DNA from: an uncultured Kordiimonas sp.
GTDB taxonomy: Bacteria > Pseudomonadota > Alphaproteobacteria > Sphingomonadales > Kordiimonadaceae
NCBI GenBank assembly: GCA_947500295.1
Contig: CANMRM010000002.1
Span: 620,001-684,000 of the forward strand
Length of the DNA stretch: 64,000 bases
Reading direction: 5' to 3'
The stretch's first letter is position 1. Each line of letters begins with the position of its first letter. Below, piece by piece: positions 9,989 to 18,461 of this stretch. The notes under the pieces were generated by a model, which saw only the letters and a program-made list of their open reading frames with translations, was not told the origin of the DNA and did no database searches. The translations under genes and the position numbers were made by a program.

Positions 9989-10016
9989 TTGACTTCACCG
10001 GATTGATGGGTATTTT
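9989..10016 (+). promoter_or_regulatory. Candidate promoter of rpmG
   Basis: A TTGACT -35 at 9989-9994 and a TATTTT -10 at 10011-10016 are separated by 16 bases, in a gene-free stretch about 60 bases before rpmG. Confidence 0.45.
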
Positions 10017-10075
10017 GCGCGCTCAACGTGGCTGCACAGCGCAGTCAGGATAACTGTTTTCTTGGAGTTAAAAAG

Positions 10076-10243
10076 ATGGCAAAGCCGTCCAGCATCAAGA
10101 TCAAGCTGGTGAGCACAGCGGATACCGGCTACTACTACGTGACCAAAAAGAATCCGCGGACTTTGACCGAGAAGATGGTCAAGCGCAAGTACGACCCGGT
10201 TGTCCGCAAGCACGTAGAGTTTAAGGAAGCCAAGATTAAGTAA
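10076..10243 (+). CDS. rpmG: 50S ribosomal protein L33
   Basis: This 55-residue basic protein matches the alphaproteobacterial L33 form, with [19 protein letters not shown] and the C-terminal [18 protein letters not shown]. It lacks the CxxC pairs of zinc-binding L33. The ATG at 10076 follows a TTGGAG ribosome-binding site by about eight bases. It is a single gene flanked by a candidate promoter and a clear terminator. Confidence 0.97.
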   Translation: MAKPSSIKIKLVSTADTGYYYVTKKNPRTLTEKMVKRKYDPVVRKHVEFKEAKIK

Positions 10244-10267
10244 TCTAGGTCACCGATTGATCACGAA

Positions 10268-10302
10268 AAACGCCGCGCCTCACAGGCTGCGGCGTTTTTT
10301 TT
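10268..10302. terminator. Rho-independent terminator between rpmG and pleD
   Basis: A GC-rich hairpin with outer arms AAACGCCGC and GCGGCGTTT plus an inner GCCT/AGGC is followed by a run of eight T. It ends rpmG. The A-run on the other side could also serve pleD on the opposite strand. Confidence 0.9.
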
Positions 10303-10313
10303 ATGAACGATGT

Positions 10314-11684
10314 TTATGCAGCAACAACCACTCTGTTGCGCCCGGCGGCTTTTGCTTCATAAAGCGCCTTGTCCGCTTCTTCCAACAGCTGTGCTGGCGT
10401 CTGTCCTTCTTTGCTGGTTGCAACACCGATCGACACCGTGATGGCAATGTCTCCGTCCGGCGAAGAGAAATCAAACGGCTTGTTGGCAATTTCCTCCCGC
10501 AAGCGATTCCCGATCATCAAAGCCCAGTCAGCTGGCGTTTCCGGCATCATTACCACAAACTCCTCACCGCCGTAGCGGGCGGCCAGATCAACGCCCCGGA
10601 TATTGCGACCCACACGGCTTGCAAACTCCTTCAGGACCTTGTCACCAACAGCGTGACCATATGTGTCGTTCACATTCTTGAAATGATCAATATCCATCAT
10701 CAGGATCGAAAGGTCTTTGCCCTGCTTCTGGGCAGCTTCCATCCGCGTATCCATATGACTGGTCAAATAATGACGATTGTATAGCCCGGTCACGGCATCC
10801 GTCGTGGCGAGCTGCATCGACAGGTGGAAGTTTTCCCAAAGCTTATCAGCGAATCGTTTGCGCTTCAGCTGGGTTTTGACACGGGCCAGAAACTCGAGCT
10901 TATCAACCGGGCGCACAACATAGTCATTCACACCCATTTCGAGCGCTCTGACCAACAACTTGGTGTTGCCGTCATCCACCATAACCAGAATCGGAACATG
11001 TCGGGTTTCTTCAAATGACCGAAGCTTCGAGCATACCCGCAGGCCATCGGTATCCCGCATTGTCAGCGACACTATGATCAGGTCATAGTTTTTCTCTCTG
11101 GCCCGGTCTGCCGCATCTTCACCACCTGGCACAAAAGAAAGCTCACCAACACCGTCCAGCGCTTTGGCAATGCGCTCAACGACTCTCTCCTGCTCGTCTA
11201 CAATCAATATGGCTCCGTCGGTGGGAGCGGTGTTGTCATAGGCGATAACCTCTTCGTCATCCCACCCCAGTGACGACCCGGTTGTTTTCCGGTTTCTCAA
11301 CTCGTCCATCATCACCTTCAGGCGAACGAGCGAACGCACCCTGGCAAAAAGGGCCAGGTCCTGCACCGGTTTGGTCAGGAAATCATCTGCGCCAGCCTCA
11401 AGGCCGGTTACCCGGTCAGACGGCTGATCCAGCGCCGTCACCATGACAACAGGAATATGCGCTGTTGCAGCATCCGCTTTTATGCGGCGGCAAACCTCAA
11501 ACCCGTCCATGCCGGGCATCATCACGTCCAGCAACACAATGTCAGGGTGTTCTCTGGCAATAACTTCCAGCGCCTCAGGGCCGCTGAAAGCGGTGAGTAC
11601 GTCGAAGTATTCACTGGTTAGTTTGGCCTCAAGAAGTTTGACGTTTGGGGGAACATCATCCACGACCAGCACGCGCGCTGTCAT
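10314..11684 (-). CDS. pleD: Diguanylate cyclase response regulator PleD
   Basis: PleD makes cyclic di-GMP on phosphorylation and drives polar development in Caulobacter-type cells. The 456-residue protein has a functional first receiver (DD at 9-10, Asp near 53 in VLLDVMMPGMDG), a degenerate second receiver (ILIVDEQ, with Ser in IIVSLTM where Asp is expected) used for dimerisation, and a GGDEF domain with GGEEF near 372. The inhibitory c-di-GMP site RxxD (RGVD) lies five residues before GGEEF. It starts six bases after divK, so both should share one transcript. Confidence 0.95.
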   Translation of the reverse strand: MTARVLVVDDVPPNVKLLEAKLTSEYFDVLTAFSGPEALEVIAREHPDIVLLDVMMPGMDGFEVCRRIKADAATAHIPVVMVTALDQPSDRVTGLEAGADDFLTKPVQDLALFARVRSLVRLKVMMDELRNRKTTGSSLGWDDEEVIAYDNTAPTDGAILIVDEQERVVERIAKALDGVGELSFVPGGEDAADRAREKNYDLIIVSLTMRDTDGLRVCSKLRSFEETRHVPILVMVDDGNTKLLVRALEMGVNDYVVRPVDKLEFLARVKTQLKRKRFADKLWENFHLSMQLATTDAVTGLYNRHYLTSHMDTRMEAAQKQGKDLSILMMDIDHFKNVNDTYGHAVGDKVLKEFASRVGRNIRGVDLAARYGGEEFVVMMPETPADWALMIGNRLREEIANKPFDFSSPDGDIAITVSIGVATSKEGQTPAQLLEEADKALYEAKAAGRNRVVVAA

Positions 11685-11690
11685 TAAAGG

Positions 11691-12056
11691 CTATCCCGCA
11701 AATTGTTTCACAGTGTCCAAAAAATGCCTAACGGAAATGGGCTTCGCGATATAGGCTTCACAACCACCTTCGCGAATTTTTTCCTCATCACCCTTCATCG
11801 CAAATGCGGTGACAGCAATAACCGGTATTTTCTGCAGGTCTTCGTCTTCCTTGAGCCACTTTGTGACCTCAAGTCCCGATACTTCCGGCAATTGTATATC
11901 CATCAAAATCAGATCGGGTTCATGCACACGCGCCAAATCAAGCGCAGCCATACCATCCCGTGTTTGGATGGTCTCATAATTGTGCGCTTCCAACAGATCA
12001 CAGAACAGTTTCATATTCAGTTCGTTGTCTTCGACAATCAGAATCTTTTTACTCAT
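11691..12056 (-). CDS. divK: Cell-cycle single-domain response regulator DivK
   Basis: DivK is a 121-residue receiver that signals through DivL/CckA to control CtrA and the cell cycle in alphaproteobacteria. The acidic residues ED at 9-10, the phosphoacceptor Asp at 53 ([13 protein letters not shown]), the Thr in VTAFAM and the Lys in IAKPI are present. Location immediately before pleD matches the classic divK-pleD operon. It is divergent from the DUF3572 gene with 211 bases between. No obvious CtrA box (TTAA-N7-TTAA) was found there by eye. Confidence 0.95.
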   Translation of the reverse strand: MSKKILIVEDNELNMKLFCDLLEAHNYETIQTRDGMAALDLARVHEPDLILMDIQLPEVSGLEVTKWLKEDEDLQKIPVIAVTAFAMKGDEEKIREGGCEAYIAKPISVRHFLDTVKQFAG

Positions 12057-12267
12057 GTGGCCCCACAGTTCCTAGTCACTCAGACAATTCACCCGACCGA
12101 GCGCCGATAATAGGCGTGCTTTGCTCGAAAACACAAGCCTCGACAAAGACTAAATCAAAATTTCCCTAACAAACTGTTGAGACGCGATGCTTTAGGATAG
12201 AAGATACCTGGAGACTAAGGAATCCGGTGCACGGCTACCTGATCATCAGGAACAACGACGACTAACA

Positions 12268-12543
12268 ATGCAGAATGAAACCAGTGACATCGTCGCCCTC
12301 AGGGCGTTTGCTTTCATCATGGAAAACGATGACTTGCGCGAGAGATTTCTTGCGCTTACCGGGCTGGACGTCGAAAACCTGAAAACCACTCTGTCCACAC
12401 CCGCAACATTGGCCAGTATTCTAGAGTTTCTGATCGGACACGAGCCTGATCTTGTGGAGGCGGCTAATGCTCAAAAACTTAACCCGGAACAACTTGTAGC
12501 TGCGTGGCGCGATCTTGGCGGTGGCGTTGGCCAGGAGTGGTAA
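12268..12543 (+). CDS. DUF3572 family protein
   Basis: This 91-residue, mostly helical cytoplasmic protein resembles the DUF3572 family, found in alphaproteobacteria and often beside divK. Function is unknown. The conserved middle reads ALRAFAFIMENDDLRERFLALTG and the rest is Leu/Glu-rich. The next gene starts two bases after the stop, so they are probably cotranscribed. Confidence 0.75.
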   Translation: MQNETSDIVALRAFAFIMENDDLRERFLALTGLDVENLKTTLSTPATLASILEFLIGHEPDLVEAANAQKLNPEQLVAAWRDLGGGVGQEW

Positions 12544-12545
12544 AC

Positions 12546-13190
12546 ATGACAAACCTCGCCGAAATCATTGAAAAAATCAGCCCGGATGCGCCGCTTTTGA
12601 TCGTCGACGCGGACGAGGTGTTGCTGCGATTTGTAGAGCACCTCGAGGCCTTTTTTGTGAGCAAAGGCTATGAACTTCGACTTACCAGCTTTCAGTTGAG
12701 CGGTAATATCTTTCCCATTGAAGGCGATGAACCAGCCTCTCAGGACGCGGTTAAACGACTAATCTCCAGTTTTTTTGAAGAATGCGTCGACACCGTGCCA
12801 GCCGTGCCTGGCGCCGCAGATGCTTTGAAATCGCTTACCGATGAGTATCAGGTTGCGATCCTTACCAACGTGCCACATCAGTTCAGGAAGCGCCGGGAAA
12901 CTGCGCTCCGGGACCTTGGCTTCAATTTCCCAGTCATTTCGAATGCGGGCGAAAAGGGCCCTGCAATGCAACAGCTTAATAGAGCCACAGGCCATCAAAG
13001 CGTGTTTGTCGATGATCTGCCGCCGCAACTGGCTTCTGTTGCCGAACACGCGCCTGACGTACACCGTGTGCATTTTGTCGCTGACGAGCGCCTTGCCGCC
13101 CTTATTGGCAAAGCGGACCATGCCCATGTTCGGATCGACAAATGGCACGACCTTGAAACCCATCTCAGAAGCCTGCTGCTTCGGGACTAG
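12546..13190 (+). CDS. HAD-superfamily hydrolase-like protein
   Basis: The 214-residue protein shows the HAD motifs in order: DADEV for motif I (about residues 20-24), ILTNVP for motif II (about 105-110), a Lys in GEKGPA (motif III) and VFVDDLPP for motif IV (about 157-164). It would be a phosphatase of unknown substrate. The first motif carries DxDEV, compatible with activity. I chose the ATG at 12546, two bases after the DUF3572 stop. An earlier in-frame ATG at 12504 lies inside that gene. dinB starts directly at the stop. Confidence 0.75.
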   Translation: MTNLAEIIEKISPDAPLLIVDADEVLLRFVEHLEAFFVSKGYELRLTSFQLSGNIFPIEGDEPASQDAVKRLISSFFEECVDTVPAVPGAADALKSLTDEYQVAILTNVPHQFRKRRETALRDLGFNFPVISNAGEKGPAMQQLNRATGHQSVFVDDLPPQLASVAEHAPDVHRVHFVADERLAALIGKADHAHVRIDKWHDLETHLRSLLLRD

Positions 13191-14546
13191 GTGATGACCA
13201 CTGAGGAACAATCGACTGACGATACCCAAGGGCACTTGCCGACGCCCGCCATATGCCGGGCCTGCAAGCATCAGTTTGAGGATAGCGGCTCGTCTTCGCC
13301 GGCTTGCCCGGCATGCGGCCGCACCCGAATTGTCGCTCACCCGGAACTTTTCGCACTAACCATCGCCCATATCGATTGCGACGCATTTTATGCGTCGGTG
13401 GAAAAAAGGGACAATCCGGAGCTGGCCAGCAAACCAGTGATTATTGGTGGAGAACACAGAGGTGTTGTTTCTACCGCCTGCTATATCGCACGCATGAATG
13501 GTGTTCGATCTGCCATGCCCATGTTCAAGGCCAAAAAACTCTGTCCTGATGCAGTTATTATCCGCCCAAGAATGAAGCTCTATCAACAGGTAGGCCGTCA
13601 AATTAAGGACAAATTCAAGCAGCTCACCCCAATAGTACAGCCGCTTTCGATCGACGAGGCATTCCTTGACCTGAGCGGCACGGACAGGCTGCATGGCAAA
13701 CCACCAGCCGCCCTGCTTGTTCAATTAATGTCAGAGATTGAGAAAGAGATTGGCGTTACGGTGTCGGTCGGGCTGGCCCCTAACAAGTTTCTGGCCAAAT
13801 TAGCATCGGACATGGATAAACCCCGTGGTTTCACCGTCATTGGAGACGCAGACAAACTCCATATCCTCTCGAAACTGCCAATAACCCGAATATACGGTAT
13901 TGGTGCCAAGTCAGCGAAACGACTGAAGAAAGATGGCCTTACTGCCATTGGTCAGTTGCAAACCATGGATGAAGCCGTCCTGATCCGGCGTTATGGTGAA
14001 ATAGGCCAACGACTCTATCGGCTATCGCGTGGTATCGATACCAGGCAGGTTCATTCACTTTCGGCAGTGAAAAGCGTCTCAAGTGAGCGAACGCTCGCCA
14101 AAGACCTGGCGGACTATGCGGCCCTTGAGGACAAACTCTGGTCCCTGTCAGAGTCGGTCGCTGACGACCTGAAGCGAAAGAAACTTGCCGGTCAGACAAT
14201 TACGCTAAAATTGAAAACCAGTATGCACCGGATAGTCACCAGATCACGGACACTCGATAGCCCGACACAGTTGGCAGGAAACCTGTTCGAGGTCGGCCAA
14301 GACCTGCTGAAACCAATGGTGGATGGCACGCCTTACAGATTAATCGGTATTGGCGTAAGCCATTTCCGGCCTTTGGCCGAAGCTGACCAACCTGACCTTA
14401 TAGAGCCAAAACGCACCAAACAGGCAAATGCGGAACGCGCGATGGACAGCCTTCGCGGGAGGTTTGGTGGTTCCGCAATCAAAAAGGGACGCTCCCTGTC
14501 CAAAAAGCCGGGCTCGTCTTCAATTGGGAAAAAAATACCCGAATAA
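13191..14546 (+). CDS. dinB: DNA polymerase IV with N-terminal zinc-binding extension
   Basis: This is a Y-family translesion polymerase. The 451-residue protein has the polymerase core beginning HIDCDAFYASVEKRD (about residue 61), the catalytic SIDEAFLDLSG near 155, and helix-hairpin-helix and little-finger regions beyond. It differs from the E. coli enzyme by about 55 extra N-terminal residues with CRAC (22-25) and CPAC (39-42), which look like a zinc ribbon. Similar extensions occur in other alphaproteobacterial DinB. The start is GTG at 13191 or ATG at 13194, immediately after the HAD gene. It probably belongs to the same transcript. Confidence 0.93.
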   Translation: MMTTEEQSTDDTQGHLPTPAICRACKHQFEDSGSSSPACPACGRTRIVAHPELFALTIAHIDCDAFYASVEKRDNPELASKPVIIGGEHRGVVSTACYIARMNGVRSAMPMFKAKKLCPDAVIIRPRMKLYQQVGRQIKDKFKQLTPIVQPLSIDEAFLDLSGTDRLHGKPPAALLVQLMSEIEKEIGVTVSVGLAPNKFLAKLASDMDKPRGFTVIGDADKLHILSKLPITRIYGIGAKSAKRLKKDGLTAIGQLQTMDEAVLIRRYGEIGQRLYRLSRGIDTRQVHSLSAVKSVSSERTLAKDLADYAALEDKLWSLSESVADDLKRKKLAGQTITLKLKTSMHRIVTRSRTLDSPTQLAGNLFEVGQDLLKPMVDGTPYRLIGIGVSHFRPLAEADQPDLIEPKRTKQANAERAMDSLRGRFGGSAIKKGRSLSKKPGSSSIGKKIPE

Positions 14547-14547
14547 A

Positions 14548-14561
14548 TTGCCGCCCGGCAA
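14548..14561. repeat. Inverted repeat TTGCCG-CC-CGGCAA after dinB
   Basis: A short GC-rich inverted repeat starts two bases after the dinB stop and resembles the palindromes at 8573 and 24369. No T-run follows, so the role is unclear. Confidence 0.4.
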
Positions 14562-14658
14562 ATCTTACCGCCACCAACAACTTGAAAGGCCCTGCAATGC
14601 GGGACTCCGTGCGTGGCACGCCTGTTGCTTATCTTTAGCAAACAAACCGGAGGCTGAG

Positions 14659-15360
14659 ATGATCGAACAAGCAGCGAACGTAAAAAACAATCGGGCGGAA
14701 ATTAACCCTTATGTCAGCAATCTCGCAAGCAAACTCATGCGAACTGCCGCTGACGCCGAGCTGAAGTTTGACAGCACGGGATGGCAACTGATCACCGAAG
14801 TATTGAGCTACGCCGCCGCTGCAGAGCAACGCATGTCCGAGCAGCAGGAACGTATTTCTTTTCTCGAGCAACTTTCAGTTACCGACGAACTGACCGGTAT
14901 TCCGAACAGGCGCGGCCTGCGCTTGGCCCTGGGCCAAATTCTGGCTGCATCCGCCCGCCATCGGGAAACGGGTGCACTTGGCTTCATCGACCTGGATTCT
15001 TTTAAAGAAATCAACGACATTCATGGGCACATGGCTGGAGATGCAGTACTTCGCTTTGTGGCAAAAAAACTAAAAGCTCTTGTCCGCCCAACAGATACGG
15101 TTGCGCGCATAGCCGGGGACGAGTTTGCGGTCGTGCTGACACGCTGCGACGCAAAACAGGGCCACAAGCGCATCGCGCGCCTTCAGGAACAAATTAACGG
15201 CAGTGTGGTAAAATACGCAGGTGCGGAGATTGAAGTGAACTGTTCGGTTGGCAGCACCGCGTTTGATGGCAAAAGCGATCCAGCCGACGTTTTTGAGTGT
15301 GCTGACAAGTCAATGTATCGAAACAAGCAGTCCCGTCACAAAGGGCAGTCGGCGGCATAG
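14659..15360 (+). CDS. GGDEF domain protein (probable diguanylate cyclase)
   Basis: The 233-residue soluble protein has about 75 N-terminal helical residues, likely a dimerising coil, and then a GGDEF domain. The signature is AGDEF near residue 152, a variant active in some characterised enzymes. An inhibitory RxxD (RPTD) lies exactly five residues before it, which suggests product-feedback control. FIDLDSFKEIND carries the metal-binding Asp. The ATG at 14659 is preceded by CGGAGG. It is followed by a strong terminator, so it ends the dinB-side transcription unit. Confidence 0.87.
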   Translation: MIEQAANVKNNRAEINPYVSNLASKLMRTAADAELKFDSTGWQLITEVLSYAAAAEQRMSEQQERISFLEQLSVTDELTGIPNRRGLRLALGQILAASARHRETGALGFIDLDSFKEINDIHGHMAGDAVLRFVAKKLKALVRPTDTVARIAGDEFAVVLTRCDAKQGHKRIARLQEQINGSVVKYAGAEIEVNCSVGSTAFDGKSDPADVFECADKSMYRNKQSRHKGQSAA

Positions 15361-15391
15361 ATGCCACGACTTGGCAGCTTGGACACACATG

Positions 15392-15415
15392 AAAGAGGCC
15401 CCTGGCCTCTTTTTT
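15392..15415 (+). terminator. Rho-independent terminator after the GGDEF gene
   Basis: A perfect nine-base stem AAAGAGGCC/GGCCTCTTT with a CCT loop is followed by a T-run. Confidence 0.9.
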
Positions 15416-15479
15416 GTTGCTAGAGAAGGCTTTTTAGCGTTTGATTTCACGAGATTAGGGCAACAAACTAGGGACAATA

Positions 15480-15941
15480 ATGAGTATCGAAGATCGTTTA
15501 TCCGAACTTGGTATCAAGCTTCCGGAACCTGCCGCGCCAGTGGCAAACTATGTTCCCTTTGTTCAAACGGGCAATATCATCAGCATTTCGGGGCAAATTC
15601 CGCTTCAGGGCGGCAAGGTTGCCTATCATGGGATAGTTGGCGATACGGTCAGCTTGGACGAGGCATGCGCGGCTGCCCGCTTGTGCGCTATAAACCTGAT
15701 CGCCCAAATGAATGCGGCCTGCGACGGTAACCTGAACCGGGTGCAGCGCGTGGTTAAACTTGGTGGATTCGTCAATGGCGTCAACGGATTTGGCGACCAG
15801 CCAAAGGTTATAAATGCCGCCAGCGACCTGATGGTGGATGTATTTGGTGACAAAGGACGGCATAGTCGGTCCGCCGTTGGTGTCAACGGGCTTCCGCTGG
15901 GTGTGCCGGTAGAGATTGATGCACTGGTGGAGATTTCCTGA
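15480..15941 (+). CDS. RidA/YjgF family protein
   Basis: The 153-residue protein belongs to the RidA superfamily of small trimeric enamine/imine deaminases. The C-terminal RSAVGVNGLPLGVPVEIDA holds the family Arg and the Gly-Leu-Pro/VEIDA signature. It is longer than RidA itself (~128 residues) and resembles the subfamily that begins SIEDRLSELGI. True RidA activity is likely but not certain. The glycerophosphodiesterase gene follows three bases after the stop, suggesting cotranscription. Confidence 0.88.
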   Translation: MSIEDRLSELGIKLPEPAAPVANYVPFVQTGNIISISGQIPLQGGKVAYHGIVGDTVSLDEACAAARLCAINLIAQMNAACDGNLNRVQRVVKLGGFVNGVNGFGDQPKVINAASDLMVDVFGDKGRHSRSAVGVNGLPLGVPVEIDALVEIS

Positions 15942-15944
15942 ACC

Positions 15945-16706
15945 ATGGGCCAAATCGACAAAGATACAGGCCCAAGGGATTTTCCCTGGCTAACCGAATA
16001 TGATATTGCCCATCGGGGTTTACACTCTCTAGGATCAGCACAGGAAGAAAACACATTATCCGCGGTACAATCCGCTGTGGAAGCAGGATATGCTGTTGAA
16101 GTTGACGTTCGAGCAACCGCAGACGGCATCATTATTGTTTTTCACGACGAAACGCTTGACCGTATGACGAACGGCAGCGGTCCGGTTCGCAAACTCGGCT
16201 TTGCCCAGATGCAAAAATATCTGGTTGGCAATTCGGGCGCTCCCGCACCAAGCTTGCCTGACATACTTGAAGCGGTCGACGAGCGACGCCCGGTGTTTGT
16301 TGAAATAAAGTCCTCCAAGGATACCGACATTCAAATGGTCTGCGCAGGCGTACGCCACTGTTTTGAAGGCTATGGCGGCCCGGTGGCGGTCATGAGTTTT
16401 GATCCTCGAATAGTTACATGGTTCAAGCGATATATGCCCAAGTACGCAAGAGGTTTGGTTATTGGCAGGGAGTTTCTGCTGAGTTGGCGCAATCGGACAG
16501 CTCTCAGTTTCTGGCTAAAGCGCACAAAACCGGATTTTGTGGCCTGCGATATCAACCTCATGCCGAACGCATTTTGCTCGCGCTGGCGCAAATCAAAAAA
16601 ACCATTGCTGACCTGGACCGTAAAAGACAAGGCCCATGAAGAGGTCGGGCGGAAACACGCCGACGCGCTTATTTTTGAGCGCCCTGCTGTTGCAGGCAAC
16701 GCCTAG
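15945..16706 (+). CDS. Glycerophosphodiester phosphodiesterase family protein
   Basis: GDPD enzymes cleave glycerophosphodiesters to glycerol-3-phosphate and an alcohol. The 253-residue protein has AHRG (H23, R24), EENT near 35, EVDVR near 52 and the catalytic VFHDETLDR near 66, all family hallmarks on a TIM barrel. There is no signal peptide, so action on cytoplasmic lipid-head diesters is likely. It lies three bases after the RidA-like gene, a pairing seen in other alphaproteobacteria. Confidence 0.9.
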   Translation: MGQIDKDTGPRDFPWLTEYDIAHRGLHSLGSAQEENTLSAVQSAVEAGYAVEVDVRATADGIIIVFHDETLDRMTNGSGPVRKLGFAQMQKYLVGNSGAPAPSLPDILEAVDERRPVFVEIKSSKDTDIQMVCAGVRHCFEGYGGPVAVMSFDPRIVTWFKRYMPKYARGLVIGREFLLSWRNRTALSFWLKRTKPDFVACDINLMPNAFCSRWRKSKKPLLTWTVKDKAHEEVGRKHADALIFERPAVAGNA

Positions 16707-16736
16707 TCCTCAGCCCTATCATCCGGAGCCGCACGC

Positions 16737-17903
16737 GTGCCCCATGAGCCGCTGACAATCTCATTTTTGCAATCCCTTGACGAGGTTGATGCCGACGCCT
16801 GGGATGCTTGTGCAGGCGGCGAAAACCCGTTTGTCTGCCATGCTTTTCTGTCCGCGCTCGAAACGTCAGGCAGTGTTGGGGGGCAGACCGGCTGGTTGCC
16901 GTACCATATGGTAATCAAACGGGGCGATGCCGACGCCCCCCCTGTCGCCTGCATGCCCCTTTATGCCAAAAACCACTCTTACGGCGAATATGTATTCGAT
17001 CATGGCTGGGCGGATGCCTTCGAGCGCGCCGGTGGCCGCTACTATCCAAAACTTCAATCCAGCATACCTTTCACCCCCGCTGCGGGTCCCAGACTGTTGG
17101 TTCATCAAGGAGTACTGGCGTCCGAAGTGCCTTTACTGAAAGCCGCTTTACTGGACGGTCTGGAGAAAATTACCGACAAACTTGGCGCATCCTCAGCGCA
17201 TATCACGTTTTTACCTGATGATGAGGCTCAGGCAGCCCGGGAACATGGTTTTTTGATCCGTCACGATCAACAGTTCCATTGGAAAAACAGAAGATACGGG
17301 TCTTTCGATGGTTTTCTGGACGCTTTGTCCTCACGAAAACGCAAGCAAATTCGGAAAGAACGCCGCACCGTTGCGGAAACCGACATTAATATTCGCACCC
17401 TGACAGGGCAGGACTTGGAAGAGCATCATTGGGATGATTTTTTCCATTTCTACATGGATACAGGGGCCAGAAAATGGGGCCAGCCCTATCTCACCCGGGA
17501 ATTTTTTAGCGAAGTCGGATCGTCCATGAGAGACAGAATTGTGTTGATCATGTGTGAGCGCGAAGGCCGCAATATTGCGGGAGCGCTGAATTTCCGCGGC
17601 GCCACTACCCTATATGGACGCCAGTGGGGCTGTATTGAAGACCACGCCTGCCTTCACTTCGAAGCCTGTTACTATCAAGCCATCGACTATGCAATCGCAC
17701 AGGGTCTGCAAACAGTTGAGGCTGGTGCACAGGGGCCTCACAAACTCGCTCGTGGTTATGAACCCGTACAGACCAACAGCGCGCACTATATTGCCAATCC
17801 ATCGTTTCGGGATGCTGTGGAACGTTTTCTGGAGCAAGAGCGTGCAGGAGTGACTGCGGAGATCAACTATCTCTCTGAACGGACACCTTTCAAAAAACGA
17901 TGA
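16737..17903 (+). CDS. DUF482 / peptidogalycan-type GNAT-fold protein
   Basis: The 388-residue protein resembles DUF482 proteins, a FemAB/GNAT-like fold predicted to act in cell-envelope modification; substrate unknown. Recognisable features are the N-terminal NPFVCHAFLSALETSG, the central FTPAAGPRLL, and SRKRKQIRKERR near 200. The start is GTG at 16737 with GGAG nine bases before it. It probably follows the GDPD gene in one operon (30-base gap). Its stop abuts that of the convergent acetyltransferase. Confidence 0.8.
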   Translation: MPHEPLTISFLQSLDEVDADAWDACAGGENPFVCHAFLSALETSGSVGGQTGWLPYHMVIKRGDADAPPVACMPLYAKNHSYGEYVFDHGWADAFERAGGRYYPKLQSSIPFTPAAGPRLLVHQGVLASEVPLLKAALLDGLEKITDKLGASSAHITFLPDDEAQAAREHGFLIRHDQQFHWKNRRYGSFDGFLDALSSRKRKQIRKERRTVAETDINIRTLTGQDLEEHHWDDFFHFYMDTGARKWGQPYLTREFFSEVGSSMRDRIVLIMCEREGRNIAGALNFRGATTLYGRQWGCIEDHACLHFEACYYQAIDYAIAQGLQTVEAGAQGPHKLARGYEPVQTNSAHYIANPSFRDAVERFLEQERAGVTAEINYLSERTPFKKR

Positions 17904-18449
17904 TCACATGCCAATAGCGTCAGTCGACTTCAGGCTATAGAATACATGGCGCTTTAGGTCTGATCCGTCAGAAACAGCAGGGTGATCAAAGTCCCGCGTC
18001 GCGTCGCGTTTCATTCCAATTTTTTCCATGACACGCCGGGAGGGCATATTGGATTTGGCTGTAAAGGATACCATTTCCTCCAGCTGTAGGCGCGAAAACG
18101 CATAGACGAGGCAGGCACGGGCCGCTTCTGGTGCCAGCCCCTGTCCCCAATAGGCCTTATCTAAACGCCAACCAATCTCGACGGCTGGCGCGAAAGGCAT
18201 ATCTGACGGTACGTGTTGCATGCCGACAAAGCCAACAAACGCTTCGTTTGACCTTAACTCAGCGGCCCAAAACCCAAATCCATATTCACTGATATGGTGC
18301 TTAAGGCGGCCAATGGTGTCATCGCTTTCCTGACGCGTTCTGGTTTTTTCAAAATACCGCATCACGTCCTGATCCGCATTCATTCGAGCGAAAGGCTCGC
18401 TGTCAGACGGCAACCAGTGTCGCAAACGCAAACGGTCAGTTTGCAACAT
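17904..18449 (-). CDS. GNAT family N-acetyltransferase (RimJ-like)
   Basis: The 181-residue protein opens MLQTDRLRLRHWLPSD, typical of acetyltransferase_3 proteins such as RimJ/RimL. It continues with WRLDKAYWGQGLAPEAARA, where GQGLA is the acetyl-CoA binding turn, and ends with the NMPSRRVMEKIGM motif. Substrate cannot be read from the sequence. It is convergent with the DUF482 gene and lies 12 bases downstream of clpA on the same strand. Confidence 0.87.
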   Translation of the reverse strand: MLQTDRLRLRHWLPSDSEPFARMNADQDVMRYFEKTRTRQESDDTIGRLKHHISEYGFGFWAAELRSNEAFVGFVGMQHVPSDMPFAPAVEIGWRLDKAYWGQGLAPEAARACLVYAFSRLQLEEMVSFTAKSNMPSRRVMEKIGMKRDATRDFDHPAVSDGSDLKRHVFYSLKSTDAIGM

Positions 18450-18461
18450 CGCTTTTCCTCA

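Noticed and set aside
12057-12267. CtrA binding site between divK and the DUF3572 gene
   Set aside because: No TTAA-N7-TTAA pair was found by reading both strands of the gap.
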